64,000 nt of DNA. It comes from Opitutia bacterium. Its GTDB lineage: Bacteria; Verrucomicrobiota; Verrucomicrobiia; Opitutales; UBA953. The stretch lies in the NCBI GenBank assembly GCA_947378905.1, contig CANCLV010000001.1:1-64000 (forward strand), written 5' to 3'. How positions within the stretch are numbered: position 1 is the first letter of the stretch; every line of letters starts with the position of its first letter. The notes under the pieces were generated by a model. The model made no database searches, was not told where the DNA came from, and saw nothing but the letters and a program-made list of their open reading frames with translations. Made by a program: the position numbers and the translations under genes. Below are positions 36,856 through 44,270 of this stretch, one piece after another.

Positions 36856-38466
36856 ATGGCCAAGCAATTCGACGCAATTATTATTGGGAGTGGCATTGGG
36901 GGGCTTAGTTTTGCCCTCAATTTAGCCCGCTATGGCCGTTCAGTTGCTGTTGTTACCAAGAAGACTAGCAGTGAATCTAACACCAATTGGGCTCAAGGTG
37001 GCATTGCTTGTGTGACCGACAAAACGGATGACTTCACGAGTCACGTCAATGACACGCTCACCGCTGGCGATGGCTTGTGCGAGCTGAATGCTGTGAAGCA
37101 TATTATCGAGTCGGGACCTGCTCGTGTTGCCGAATTGATTGAGTGGGGAGTGAAATTTGAAAACGGTGCCGATGGAAATCCAGATTTAGGTCGTGAAGGT
37201 GGACATTCCAAAAGACGAATACTTCATGCACGCGACATGACTGGCCGTGCCATTGAGTCTGCCCTCATTCGTGCCGTAAATTTACAAAAGAATATCACTA
37301 TTCTCGAACACCATTTAGCGATTGATTTAATCACTCTATCTAAAATTCAAAACTCTGGCGTGAATACCGTGGAAGATCGAGTTGTCGGAGTTCACGTTTT
37401 AAATACCAAGCAAAGTAAGGTAGAAACTTTATCGGCTACTGTTGTAGTTTTGGCAACGGGCGGCATCGGTCAGGTTTATCAGTTCACTACAAATCCTGAT
37501 ATCGCAACCGGCGATGGTATTGCGATGGCCTATCGTGCAGGAGCTGAAATAAGAGACATGGAGATGGTGCAATTCCACCCTACGGCCTTAAAATCTTCGG
37601 ATGGTAGCCGTGCCTTGATTTCAGAGGCGGTGCGTGGTGAAGGCGCGATTCTAAGGGACATGAATGGTCGTGCGTTCATGAAGGATTTTCATCCGTTGGG
37701 CGATTTGGCCCCACGCGACGTGGTCGCTCGTGCGATCGACTCAGTCATGAAACGCGATGGAGCCCCTCACGTACTACTCGACATTACTAAAGTTGCCCAA
37801 GGACACTTGGCTGAACGTTTCCCACATATTTACTCTACCTGCCTCAAGGCTGGTTTCGATTTAACAAAAGATTATATTCCTGTGGTTCCTGCAGCTCACT
37901 ATTTATGTGGCGGAGTTACCACAGATTTAAGTGGTCGTACCACCCTGCCTGGGCTTTACGCGGTTGGTGAAGTCGCGAGCACGGGCCTGCACGGCGCTAA
38001 TCGTTTAGCTTCTAATTCTCTCTTGGAAGCGGTGGTGCTATCATACGATGGGGCTGCGGCCGCTGATAATGAAATTAAAAACCAAGTGATTGGTAATTTT
38101 GTTCTACCAGCATGGGTAGACGGTGCATTAGGGGATCCAGATGAACGCGTAGTTCTAACGCACAACTGGGATGAACTTCGTCGAACCATGTGGGATTACG
38201 TCGGAATTGTTCGTTCAACTAAGCGACTGAAACGCGCACAAACACGTATCCGTACACTGAGCGAAGAAGTTCGTGAATACTATTGGAACTTCAAGGTGGA
38301 GCCTCGTTTACTTGAATTACGTAATTTAATTCAAGTTGCTGAATTGATTATTGATTGTGCGTTGCAGCGGCATGAAAGCAGAGGCCTGCATTACACCTTA
38401 GATTTTCCAACGCAAAGTAAGTCGATTGTGCACTCGATGGTACGTCGAAATTTAAATCAAAAATGA
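36856..38466 (+). CDS. nadB: L-aspartate oxidase
   Basis: FAD enzyme oxidising aspartate to iminoaspartate, first step of NAD synthesis. 536 residues. FAD loop IIIGSGIGGLSFALNLA at the start, ESNTNWAQGGIAC, the second flavin contact region GIAMAYRAGAE followed by MVQFHPTAL, and the C-terminal helical domain. Fumarate reductase relatives differ in these motifs. panE overlaps its stop by 4 bases (ATGA). nadA and nadC are not in the window. Confidence 0.95.
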   Translation: MAKQFDAIIIGSGIGGLSFALNLARYGRSVAVVTKKTSSESNTNWAQGGIACVTDKTDDFTSHVNDTLTAGDGLCELNAVKHIIESGPARVAELIEWGVKFENGADGNPDLGREGGHSKRRILHARDMTGRAIESALIRAVNLQKNITILEHHLAIDLITLSKIQNSGVNTVEDRVVGVHVLNTKQSKVETLSATVVVLATGGIGQVYQFTTNPDIATGDGIAMAYRAGAEIRDMEMVQFHPTALKSSDGSRALISEAVRGEGAILRDMNGRAFMKDFHPLGDLAPRDVVARAIDSVMKRDGAPHVLLDITKVAQGHLAERFPHIYSTCLKAGFDLTKDYIPVVPAAHYLCGGVTTDLSGRTTLPGLYAVGEVASTGLHGANRLASNSLLEAVVLSYDGAAAADNEIKNQVIGNFVLPAWVDGALGDPDERVVLTHNWDELRRTMWDYVGIVRSTKRLKRAQTRIRTLSEEVREYYWNFKVEPRLLELRNLIQVAELIIDCALQRHESRGLHYTLDFPTQSKSIVHSMVRRNLNQK

Positions 38467-39386
38467 AAATCACAATCGTCGGAGCTGGAGCCGTAGGAGG
38501 ATGGTATGGCGGGCTGTTAGCTCAACAAGGTCACGAGGTTTATTTTGTGACCCGACGTGATTGTGAAATCATTAATCAGCAAGGCTTGTGCATGCGTGAC
38601 GCCAAGGGAGACAAAATTGTTAAGATTAAGAAAGCCTACCCTGACTGTGGTTCAATCGGAGTTTGTGATTTAATTGTGATTGCTGCCAAATCGACTGCCA
38701 ATCTCACTCTGCCTGATTTTATTAAAACTTTGATCGGGCAAAATACTGTCCTGCTCACACTACAAAATGGCATGGGAAATTGTGAGACATTTGCCTCGGT
38801 AATTGCAGTCGAGAGAATCGTCGCTGGTCTTTGTTTCGTTTGCATTAATCGAATCGGCCCCGGTATTGTTAAAAATACTCATTCAGGTTATGTTCGCATG
38901 GCTTCAGCCTTCGGTCCGCCAACTGAGTCAGTTAAGCAGTGCGTCCAATTATTTTCTGATGCTGGTGTCGATTGTCAGTCTGAACAATCGCTCGACGTCG
39001 TGTTATGGAAAAAACTTTGCTGGAATATTCCTTTTAATGGCCTGTCTATCGCTGGCGGAGGAATAACCACAGACAAAATCATGTCTAATGTCTTACTGCG
39101 CGAACGTGCCGTAGAACTGATGAAAGAAGTACAGGCTGCTGCAGCGGCATGTGGAGCTCCCTTCAAAGATGAACATATTGAACGGCAGATAAAAGTGACT
39201 GCTGGAATGGGTGCATACCGACCCTCTAGCTTGATTGATTACCTAGAGGGACGAGAGGTGGAAGTTGCAGGCCTGTGGGGTGAGCCACTTCGACGGGGTC
39301 TGGCGGCAGGCGTAAGTATGCCGAAACTATCTCAACTGAAGATTGAGATAGAACAAAAGCTACAGGCTCGTGATCGACTTACTTAG
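38463..39386 (+). CDS. panE: 2-dehydropantoate 2-reductase
   Basis: NADPH-dependent reduction of ketopantoate to pantoate in coenzyme A synthesis. 307 residues with ITIVGAGAVGGWYGGLLAQQGHEV-type Rossmann start, here quoted as VGAGAVGGWYGG, then KSTANL, LQNGMGN, the catalytic-region KLCWNIPFN, and RPSSLIDYLEGREVE near the end. The pathway partner panD is at 54069. The start overlaps nadB by 4 bases. The 3' end overlaps the convergent lipoprotein gene by 8 bases. Confidence 0.9.
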   Translation: MKITIVGAGAVGGWYGGLLAQQGHEVYFVTRRDCEIINQQGLCMRDAKGDKIVKIKKAYPDCGSIGVCDLIVIAAKSTANLTLPDFIKTLIGQNTVLLTLQNGMGNCETFASVIAVERIVAGLCFVCINRIGPGIVKNTHSGYVRMASAFGPPTESVKQCVQLFSDAGVDCQSEQSLDVVLWKKLCWNIPFNGLSIAGGGITTDKIMSNVLLRERAVELMKEVQAAAAACGAPFKDEHIERQIKVTAGMGAYRPSSLIDYLEGREVEVAGLWGEPLRRGLAAGVSMPKLSQLKIEIEQKLQARDRLT

Positions 39387-39843
39387 CGGGTGCAGCGGCA
39401 ACAGGCAGACGGGACAAGACATTATCAACGGCCGTCGCTGTTTTGGCTACGCTCCAGAAACTAATTGGCACGCCTGAACCTGAATCACCTGAGAACACTT
39501 TTTGTCCCTGTTTATTGAAAAGGCTCATTGAAAGTGAGATTGAAACCTCATCTTTGCGCATACTGTTATTACTGTTCGAAATATGCCAAGTGCTGCGGAG
39601 TGTCGCATCTGCATCGGCTTTGGAATTAGCTACGGTGTATCCTCGGCTTCTTAGCTCGCCTTCAGCCGTTTCAATTACAGTGGAGTTGAATTGAACAACG
39701 TTGGATGAATCCGACGTCTGTGGAGCTTCGACGTAGACTTTGGTAAAGTTAATCGATTTTTGGGTTCTTGAGCTGGAGCTGCATCCAATAATAGACACAG
39801 CAATTAAAACTAAAGCCAGGGGGGTAAACCGTGTGAAGTGCAT
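39379..39843 (-). CDS. Small lipoprotein of unknown function
   Basis: 154 residues with a clear lipobox IIGC at C21, followed by a Ser run. The mature part is hydrophilic with a repeated Ser/Asn-rich middle and a predicted small alpha/beta fold; no known domain was recognised. A distant resemblance to DUF4136-type lipoproteins is possible but unproven. Convergent with panE (8-base overlap) and divergent from the HAD-DciA gene across a 119-base gap that holds the dyad at 39906-39933. Confidence 0.7.
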   Translation of the reverse strand: MHFTRFTPLALVLIAVSIIGCSSSSRTQKSINFTKVYVEAPQTSDSSNVVQFNSTVIETAEGELRSRGYTVANSKADADATLRSTWHISNSNNSMRKDEVSISLSMSLFNKQGQKVFSGDSGSGVPISFWSVAKTATAVDNVLSRLPVAAAPAK

Positions 39844-39905
39844 AAGATGTGTATGACTGAGGCTGGAAATTTAACAAGCCGAGAGATAGGGTCAATTCAT
39901 ACAAA

Positions 39906-39933
39906 TATTCGATATTGCTCAAAATATTGAATA
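39906..39933. promoter_or_regulatory. AT-rich dyad between the lipoprotein and HAD-DciA genes
   Basis: TATTCGATATT and AATATTGAATA are 11-base arms with one mismatch (a G-T pair) around a 6-base spacer. The dyad is in the shared divergent control region. TATAAA at 39940-39945 is a likely -10 for the HAD-DciA gene, and a direct repeat AAAAACAT-AT-AAAAACAT follows. It may be an operator. Confidence 0.45.
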
Positions 39934-39962
39934 AAAACATATAAAAACATCTTTAGAGAGAT

Positions 39963-41018
39963 ATGCGTGCCTTAAAAGCCATTACACTAGATTTAGTAGG
40001 GACTATACTTACGCCCTACCCATCGGTGGGTGCGGTGTATGCCGAGGTCGCGCAAAAATGCGGAGTCACTATTTCAGCAAAGACAATGAATGATCGATTC
40101 CCGGCGGCTTTCAAAAGCGTTTCACCAAAACTTAAACCGGAAGTGTTTTGGAAAGAAGTCGTCGTACGAACTTTTGGTGAAGACTTACCCTATGAGAAAC
40201 GTGATGATGTTGCTGAGAGATGCTGGACGGCTTTTGCATCAGCTAAATCATGGCAGCTGACTCCAGGGTCGATTAGTACGCTGACTGCACTGAGATTTTT
40301 AGGATTAAAGGTATGTGTCCTTTCGAATGCTGACGTAAGAATGCACAAGATTTTGAAAGAACTTGATCTCTTCAAATTCTTAGACGGTGTATTTTTAGCG
40401 GATGAAATTGGCTATCGTAAGCCAGACGCACGCGCATTCCAACATGTTGCACGCACTCTACAGGTGCCATTGAATCAATTAGCCCACATTGGAGATAATC
40501 CAGATGAAGACGGCAGCGGTGCACGTGATGCAGGCGTCCTCGGTATCGTAGTCGGTGGCCGTCATGCACCTGAAAACTGCCTACGCGCTGAAAAGTTAGA
40601 AGAAATTCCTTATGTGGTTCGTGCCGTTTTAACTGAAGGTAAGAAGAAAGGTCGCTTTTCTCGAAATGTTATAAATCTATTGGCGAACTTGCGCGGACTA
40701 CCGGAAGACAGAAGTCGATCCACGCTACGCGATAGTGTCTCCATTGACGATGCGGTGACGCAGGCATTTCGTAAGTTGCGACTCGATAAGCCAGTGCCAG
40801 AGGATGCCATCATTGCTTCATGGAATAAATTATTGCCGCTAAAGCTTTCCCGACGATGCGCTCCATTAAAAGTCATCGAAGACGGACGACTAATTATTCA
40901 ATGTGAAAGTGCTGTTATAAAATCCGAAGCCAGATTCTTCGAAAAAAGTTTATTACAAAAAATCCGGGAGCTGCCTGGATGTCGCCAGGTCAAAGCAATC
41001 TCTTGGGTTACGGCTTAG
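39963..41018 (+). CDS. HAD-like hydrolase fused to a DciA (DUF721)-like domain
   Basis: 351 residues in one open frame. Residues 1-225 are a HAD domain: LDLVGT (nucleophile Asp9; the usual second acid is Val, as in REG-2-like HADs), SNAD, and HIGDNPDEDGSGARDAG. Residues about 245-351 resemble the DUF721/DciA domain: conserved Trp in ASWNKLLP, LKVIEDGRLIIQCESAVIKSEARFF-like sequence (quoted as DGRLIIQCES), then LQKIRELPG and a final hydrophobic strand. DciA loads DnaB helicase in many bacteria. The fusion is unusual; no frameshift or stop joins the parts. It overlaps the convergent TIGR04138 gene by 11 bases. HAD activity uncertain. Confidence 0.75.
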   Translation: MRALKAITLDLVGTILTPYPSVGAVYAEVAQKCGVTISAKTMNDRFPAAFKSVSPKLKPEVFWKEVVVRTFGEDLPYEKRDDVAERCWTAFASAKSWQLTPGSISTLTALRFLGLKVCVLSNADVRMHKILKELDLFKFLDGVFLADEIGYRKPDARAFQHVARTLQVPLNQLAHIGDNPDEDGSGARDAGVLGIVVGGRHAPENCLRAEKLEEIPYVVRAVLTEGKKKGRFSRNVINLLANLRGLPEDRSRSTLRDSVSIDDAVTQAFRKLRLDKPVPEDAIIASWNKLLPLKLSRRCAPLKVIEDGRLIIQCESAVIKSEARFFEKSLLQKIRELPGCRQVKAISWVTA

Positions 41019-41412
41019 TGGGTTTCTCTTTGGGTTCGAACGGTTTTAAAAACGCATCTTTAAAATCGTATATGTTTACGAAGTCCTCAATTTGATCTTC
41101 GGCCGAACGTCCAAAAAGCCCAGTATCTATGATGTTAAATACGATATTACCAACATCCACACTCTTCTTGATGCCCCAATTGTTTAATAAGGCATAAGAA
41201 AGTGGACCATAAGTTTCTAAAGTGTGTAAGCGGAATCCTTCTAGGAGTTGTTTGCCTGTTACGTGACGATTAGTTTTCTTGCTACCCTTCTTTTCTTCGC
41301 CGTGAACTTGTTTTTGAGCGGCATCTAATGCCATTCTTACTAAGTGATAAGACTGTGGGCTGTAGCGTGGGTCTTTTTCGTGACAGAGTTTAATCGCTTC
41401 TTCAAAATTCAT
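41008..41412 (-). CDS. TIGR04138/Minf_1886-family protein of unknown function
   Basis: 134 residues from the ATG at 41412, one base after the hisC stop; the longer frame overlaps hisC and is less likely. Typical features are YSPQSYHLVRMALDAAQ, HVTGKQLLEGFR, YGPLSYALLNNWGIKKS and DVGNIVFNIIDTGLF. The family occurs mainly in planctomycetes and verrucomicrobia, which supports the PVC assignment. Function unknown; no catalytic motif is seen. Co-transcribed with hisC. Confidence 0.8.
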   Translation of the reverse strand: MNFEEAIKLCHEKDPRYSPQSYHLVRMALDAAQKQVHGEEKKGSKKTNRHVTGKQLLEGFRLHTLETYGPLSYALLNNWGIKKSVDVGNIVFNIIDTGLFGRSAEDQIEDFVNIYDFKDAFLKPFEPKEKPTKP

Positions 41413-41413
41413 A

Positions 41414-42502
41414 TTAAAGTTTTTTGAGCTCATCCAGCAGGCGAGCATTTTGGGCTTCGGTACCAATCGTGAGTCGAAGCCATCCAGTCATACCATAACC
41501 CTTAAGGGGTCGGACAATGACGCCCACTTTTTGTAATTGGATGAATGCATCTTCTGCATTGGGAATTTGAGCAGCCAAGAAGTTTGCTTTGCCGTCGATA
41601 TATTTAAAGCCCAAGGCCTTGAGCCCCTGACCTAATTGAGCGATGCCTGCTGCGTTGATCTTCTTACTTTTAGCTAAGAATTCTTGGTCATCTAAAGCGG
41701 CTTCGGCGGCGGCAAGGGCAGGCAAATTAACATTGAAAGGTTGACGTACACGGTTGAGAAGTCCGCAAACTTCGCTGGAACCCATGAGGTAGCCCACACG
41801 TAGTCCGGCCAAGCCATACGCCTTTGAGAAAGTGCGAGTAACAACAACTTTACGTCCTGCTTTGATGAGTTCGCGCAAGTCCGCTGATGAATCTAAATAC
41901 TCGGTGTAAGCTTCATCTAGGCAAAAGATTACATGATCCGGTAATGACTTTGCTAATTCAATAATGTCTTGTGGGTTATCTGTTCCACCGGTGGGATTAT
42001 TGGGACTAGCTAAAAATAGAATACGTGTCTTGTCGGTGACCGCGGCACGCATGGCTTTTAAGTCGTGACAGAAATTGGGCATGGGCACTTCGACAGGTGT
42101 AGCCCCTTGCATGAGTGTTGCTAATTTATAGACGATGAAAGCTTGTGACCCGAAAATAACTTCGTTGCCTGGGCGCAGGAAAGCTTGAGCCAAAAGAATC
42201 ATGACTTCGTTGGAACCATTACCGATCACAAATTGATTCGGTTGCATGGACCAAACCTTGGCTAATTTTTCGCGCAAAAATGTAGAACCACCATCAGGAT
42301 AAAGGTGAGCGGACTCTAAAGCTTTTTTGGCGGCGGCCAGTCCCAGTGGCGAAGGGCCTAATGGGTTCTCATTGGAAGCCAGTTTAATGACAGAACTAGG
42401 ATCGAGGCCGAACTCACGAGCCACCACTTCAATAGGACGCCCTGCCTCATAGACTGGCTGAGAGAGCACCGGTTGATTGGCCAATTCGGAATAGGTCGGC
42501 AT
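41414..42502 (-). CDS. hisC: Histidinol-phosphate aminotransferase
   Basis: PLP enzyme of histidine synthesis, 362 residues from the ATG at 42502; a second ATG at 42532 adds 10 residues and is also possible. Aspartate aminotransferase fold: VIKLASNENPLGPSP, the AFxxY-type region, SPNNPTGG, LDEAYTEY, the PLP lysine in TFSKAYGLAGLRVGY, and the C-terminal VRPLKGYGM-x-WLR. The stop is one base before the TIGR04138 start. It is divergent from a sugar-nucleotide reductase-like gene. Confidence 0.92.
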   Translation of the reverse strand: MPTYSELANQPVLSQPVYEAGRPIEVVAREFGLDPSSVIKLASNENPLGPSPLGLAAAKKALESAHLYPDGGSTFLREKLAKVWSMQPNQFVIGNGSNEVMILLAQAFLRPGNEVIFGSQAFIVYKLATLMQGATPVEVPMPNFCHDLKAMRAAVTDKTRILFLASPNNPTGGTDNPQDIIELAKSLPDHVIFCLDEAYTEYLDSSADLRELIKAGRKVVVTRTFSKAYGLAGLRVGYLMGSSEVCGLLNRVRQPFNVNLPALAAAEAALDDQEFLAKSKKINAAGIAQLGQGLKALGFKYIDGKANFLAAQIPNAEDAFIQLQKVGVIVRPLKGYGMTGWLRLTIGTEAQNARLLDELKKL

Positions 42503-42580
42503 AAAGTTTAATACCAAACTATACTTCGACATTTTGCAAGCGTCGGAACGCCCTCCCCGCTTGCCTAAATCAGTTTATTT

Positions 42581-43561
42581 ATGTTAAATCACGACATGCG
42601 AATTATCGTTACAGGAGCCACTGGATTTCTGGGGCGGGCTGTAGTTGAGGCCGCCCAACGTCGTGGGCATGATGTTTTGGCAATCGGTGGCAAAAACACT
42701 CTCCATCTCAGTGAACCCGTTCGTTTCTTGCAGATGAATCTTTGCGATGATGTTAAATTGCAATCACTGATACTCGAAGAATTCCCTCAGGCGGTCATTA
42801 ATTGCGCAGGCTTAACCAAAGTAAATGATTGTGAAGCGAATAAAGAATTAGCGGCAGAGCTGAATGAGCATCTACCTAAAAAATTAGCCCAACTTTGTTT
42901 TCACGTAGGTGGTAAACTCATTCATTTTTCTACGGACATGGTCTTCGATGGGAAATCCGGTAAATATGGTCATACCGATCAGCCCAATCCTTTAAATACT
43001 TATGCCTTAACAAAAGCGGCTGGTGAAGTTGCCGTACTCAATTATGGCAGAGAACATTCTGCGGTAATTCGCACCTCAGTTCTCAATGGAAATTCTTTTA
43101 CCGGGCAATTCTCACTACATGAAAGACTTTTCCATGAGTGGGTGTCGGGTAAAACGAGTTCACTTTATACCGACGAGATTCGTCAACCAGTCTCTTACAG
43201 TAACTTGGCTGATGTAGCTGTTGAGTTGTGCGAAAGAACAACGCTGAATGGAGTTTATCACTGGGCGGGATTAGATGCACTGAGTCGTTACTCGATTGGT
43301 CAGAAAATTGCCGAGCACTTTGGACTTAATCCAGAAAAACTACTTCAGCCAGTGACTCGGGAAAACGCCAGCGACGACCCCCTGCGTCCACGCAATCTTA
43401 GCTTATTGCTTCACCCCCTGGCCGGTAAACTTAAGACACCCGCACAGACATTTAGTGACCAATTAGGGGAATTACGTGTACCTCGCGGATGTGAGGATTG
43501 GTATGAAAAGGAAACTGGCAGAAAGGTCGTGCGTTTACTCCAGAAGTCGTTAGATTATTAA
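42581..43561 (+). CDS. NAD(P)-dependent dTDP-4-dehydrorhamnose reductase-like (RmlD/SDR) protein
   Basis: 326 residues. Nucleotide loop VTGATGFLG, STDMVFDGKSGKYG and the Tyr-x3-Lys in YALTKAAGE define an extended SDR of the RmlD type. It could make dTDP-L-rhamnose for surface polysaccharide, or be the methionine adenosyltransferase-like subunit relative; no other rml gene is near, so the substrate is open. An internal ATG 15 bases later gives a shorter start. The lipoate-ligase-like gene follows 1 base after the stop. Confidence 0.75.
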   Translation: MLNHDMRIIVTGATGFLGRAVVEAAQRRGHDVLAIGGKNTLHLSEPVRFLQMNLCDDVKLQSLILEEFPQAVINCAGLTKVNDCEANKELAAELNEHLPKKLAQLCFHVGGKLIHFSTDMVFDGKSGKYGHTDQPNPLNTYALTKAAGEVAVLNYGREHSAVIRTSVLNGNSFTGQFSLHERLFHEWVSGKTSSLYTDEIRQPVSYSNLADVAVELCERTTLNGVYHWAGLDALSRYSIGQKIAEHFGLNPEKLLQPVTRENASDDPLRPRNLSLLLHPLAGKLKTPAQTFSDQLGELRVPRGCEDWYEKETGRKVVRLLQKSLDY

Positions 43562-43562
43562 T

Positions 43563-44270
43563 ATGGATGTACTACCCCGCGAATATAGCACCGCCGTAGC
43601 AAATATGTCGGCCAACTTATTGTTGCTCGATCACTATCCGCATCCGAAAAATATTCGTTATCGCCCTTTTGCTTGGTCGGAACCCGCTTACACTTTTGGC
43701 GTTTCCCAAGAATGGAAAAAATATCGTGCCGTGGTGCCTGCTCATATTCCACTGGTTCGTCGTTCAACCGGTGGAGGTTTAGTTTCCCACATCGAGGATT
43801 GGACATTTGCAATTGTGATTCCGCCGGAACATCCGCTCTACAAATCGGGTACTCTGGAGGCTTATGAAACAGTCCATCGCGCAATGCTCGAATGTCTACT
43901 TGCCCAAAAACTCAAAGTTAAATTAGTTCCACTACCCTCAAGTCAGAGAGAATTTAAAGCTCCCGATCAATGTGAGCATCATGCCGAGCCCCATGACTTG
44001 GTCTTGGTGGAAGATAATCGTAAAGTCGCTGGTGCGGCCCAAAAACGTAATAAAAACGGTCTTTTAATTGAAGGTTACATTTCACGCACACTCCTAGCAG
44101 GCTGTGACTGGGAGCGCTTCGCAGTAGATTTCCCTAAAGTCCTCGGCAAAGCACTCAATAGTGAAGCAGTCGATGTTCACTCGCCGATTTACGATCAATC
44201 CCACCACGAAGGCTGTTGGGCCAAGTTTAATTCGTGCAGTTGGAACGAGCACCGCGATCTACCCGAATAA
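43563..44270 (+). CDS. Lipoate--protein ligase-family protein
   Basis: 235 residues. The core BPL_LplA_LipB motif RRSTGGGLVSH is present, followed by IEDWTFAIVIP and KVAGAAQKRNKNGLL with the catalytic-region lysine. Such enzymes attach lipoate or octanoate to lipoyl domains of 2-oxoacid dehydrogenases or glycine cleavage H protein. Whether it is a ligase or an amidotransferase cannot be told. The start is 1 base after the RmlD-like gene. The 3' end overlaps mutS by 12 bases. Sequence drifts from LplA, LipM and LipB, so the precise role is open. Confidence 0.7.
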   Translation: MDVLPREYSTAVANMSANLLLLDHYPHPKNIRYRPFAWSEPAYTFGVSQEWKKYRAVVPAHIPLVRRSTGGGLVSHIEDWTFAIVIPPEHPLYKSGTLEAYETVHRAMLECLLAQKLKVKLVPLPSSQREFKAPDQCEHHAEPHDLVLVEDNRKVAGAAQKRNKNGLLIEGYISRTLLAGCDWERFAVDFPKVLGKALNSEAVDVHSPIYDQSHHEGCWAKFNSCSWNEHRDLPE

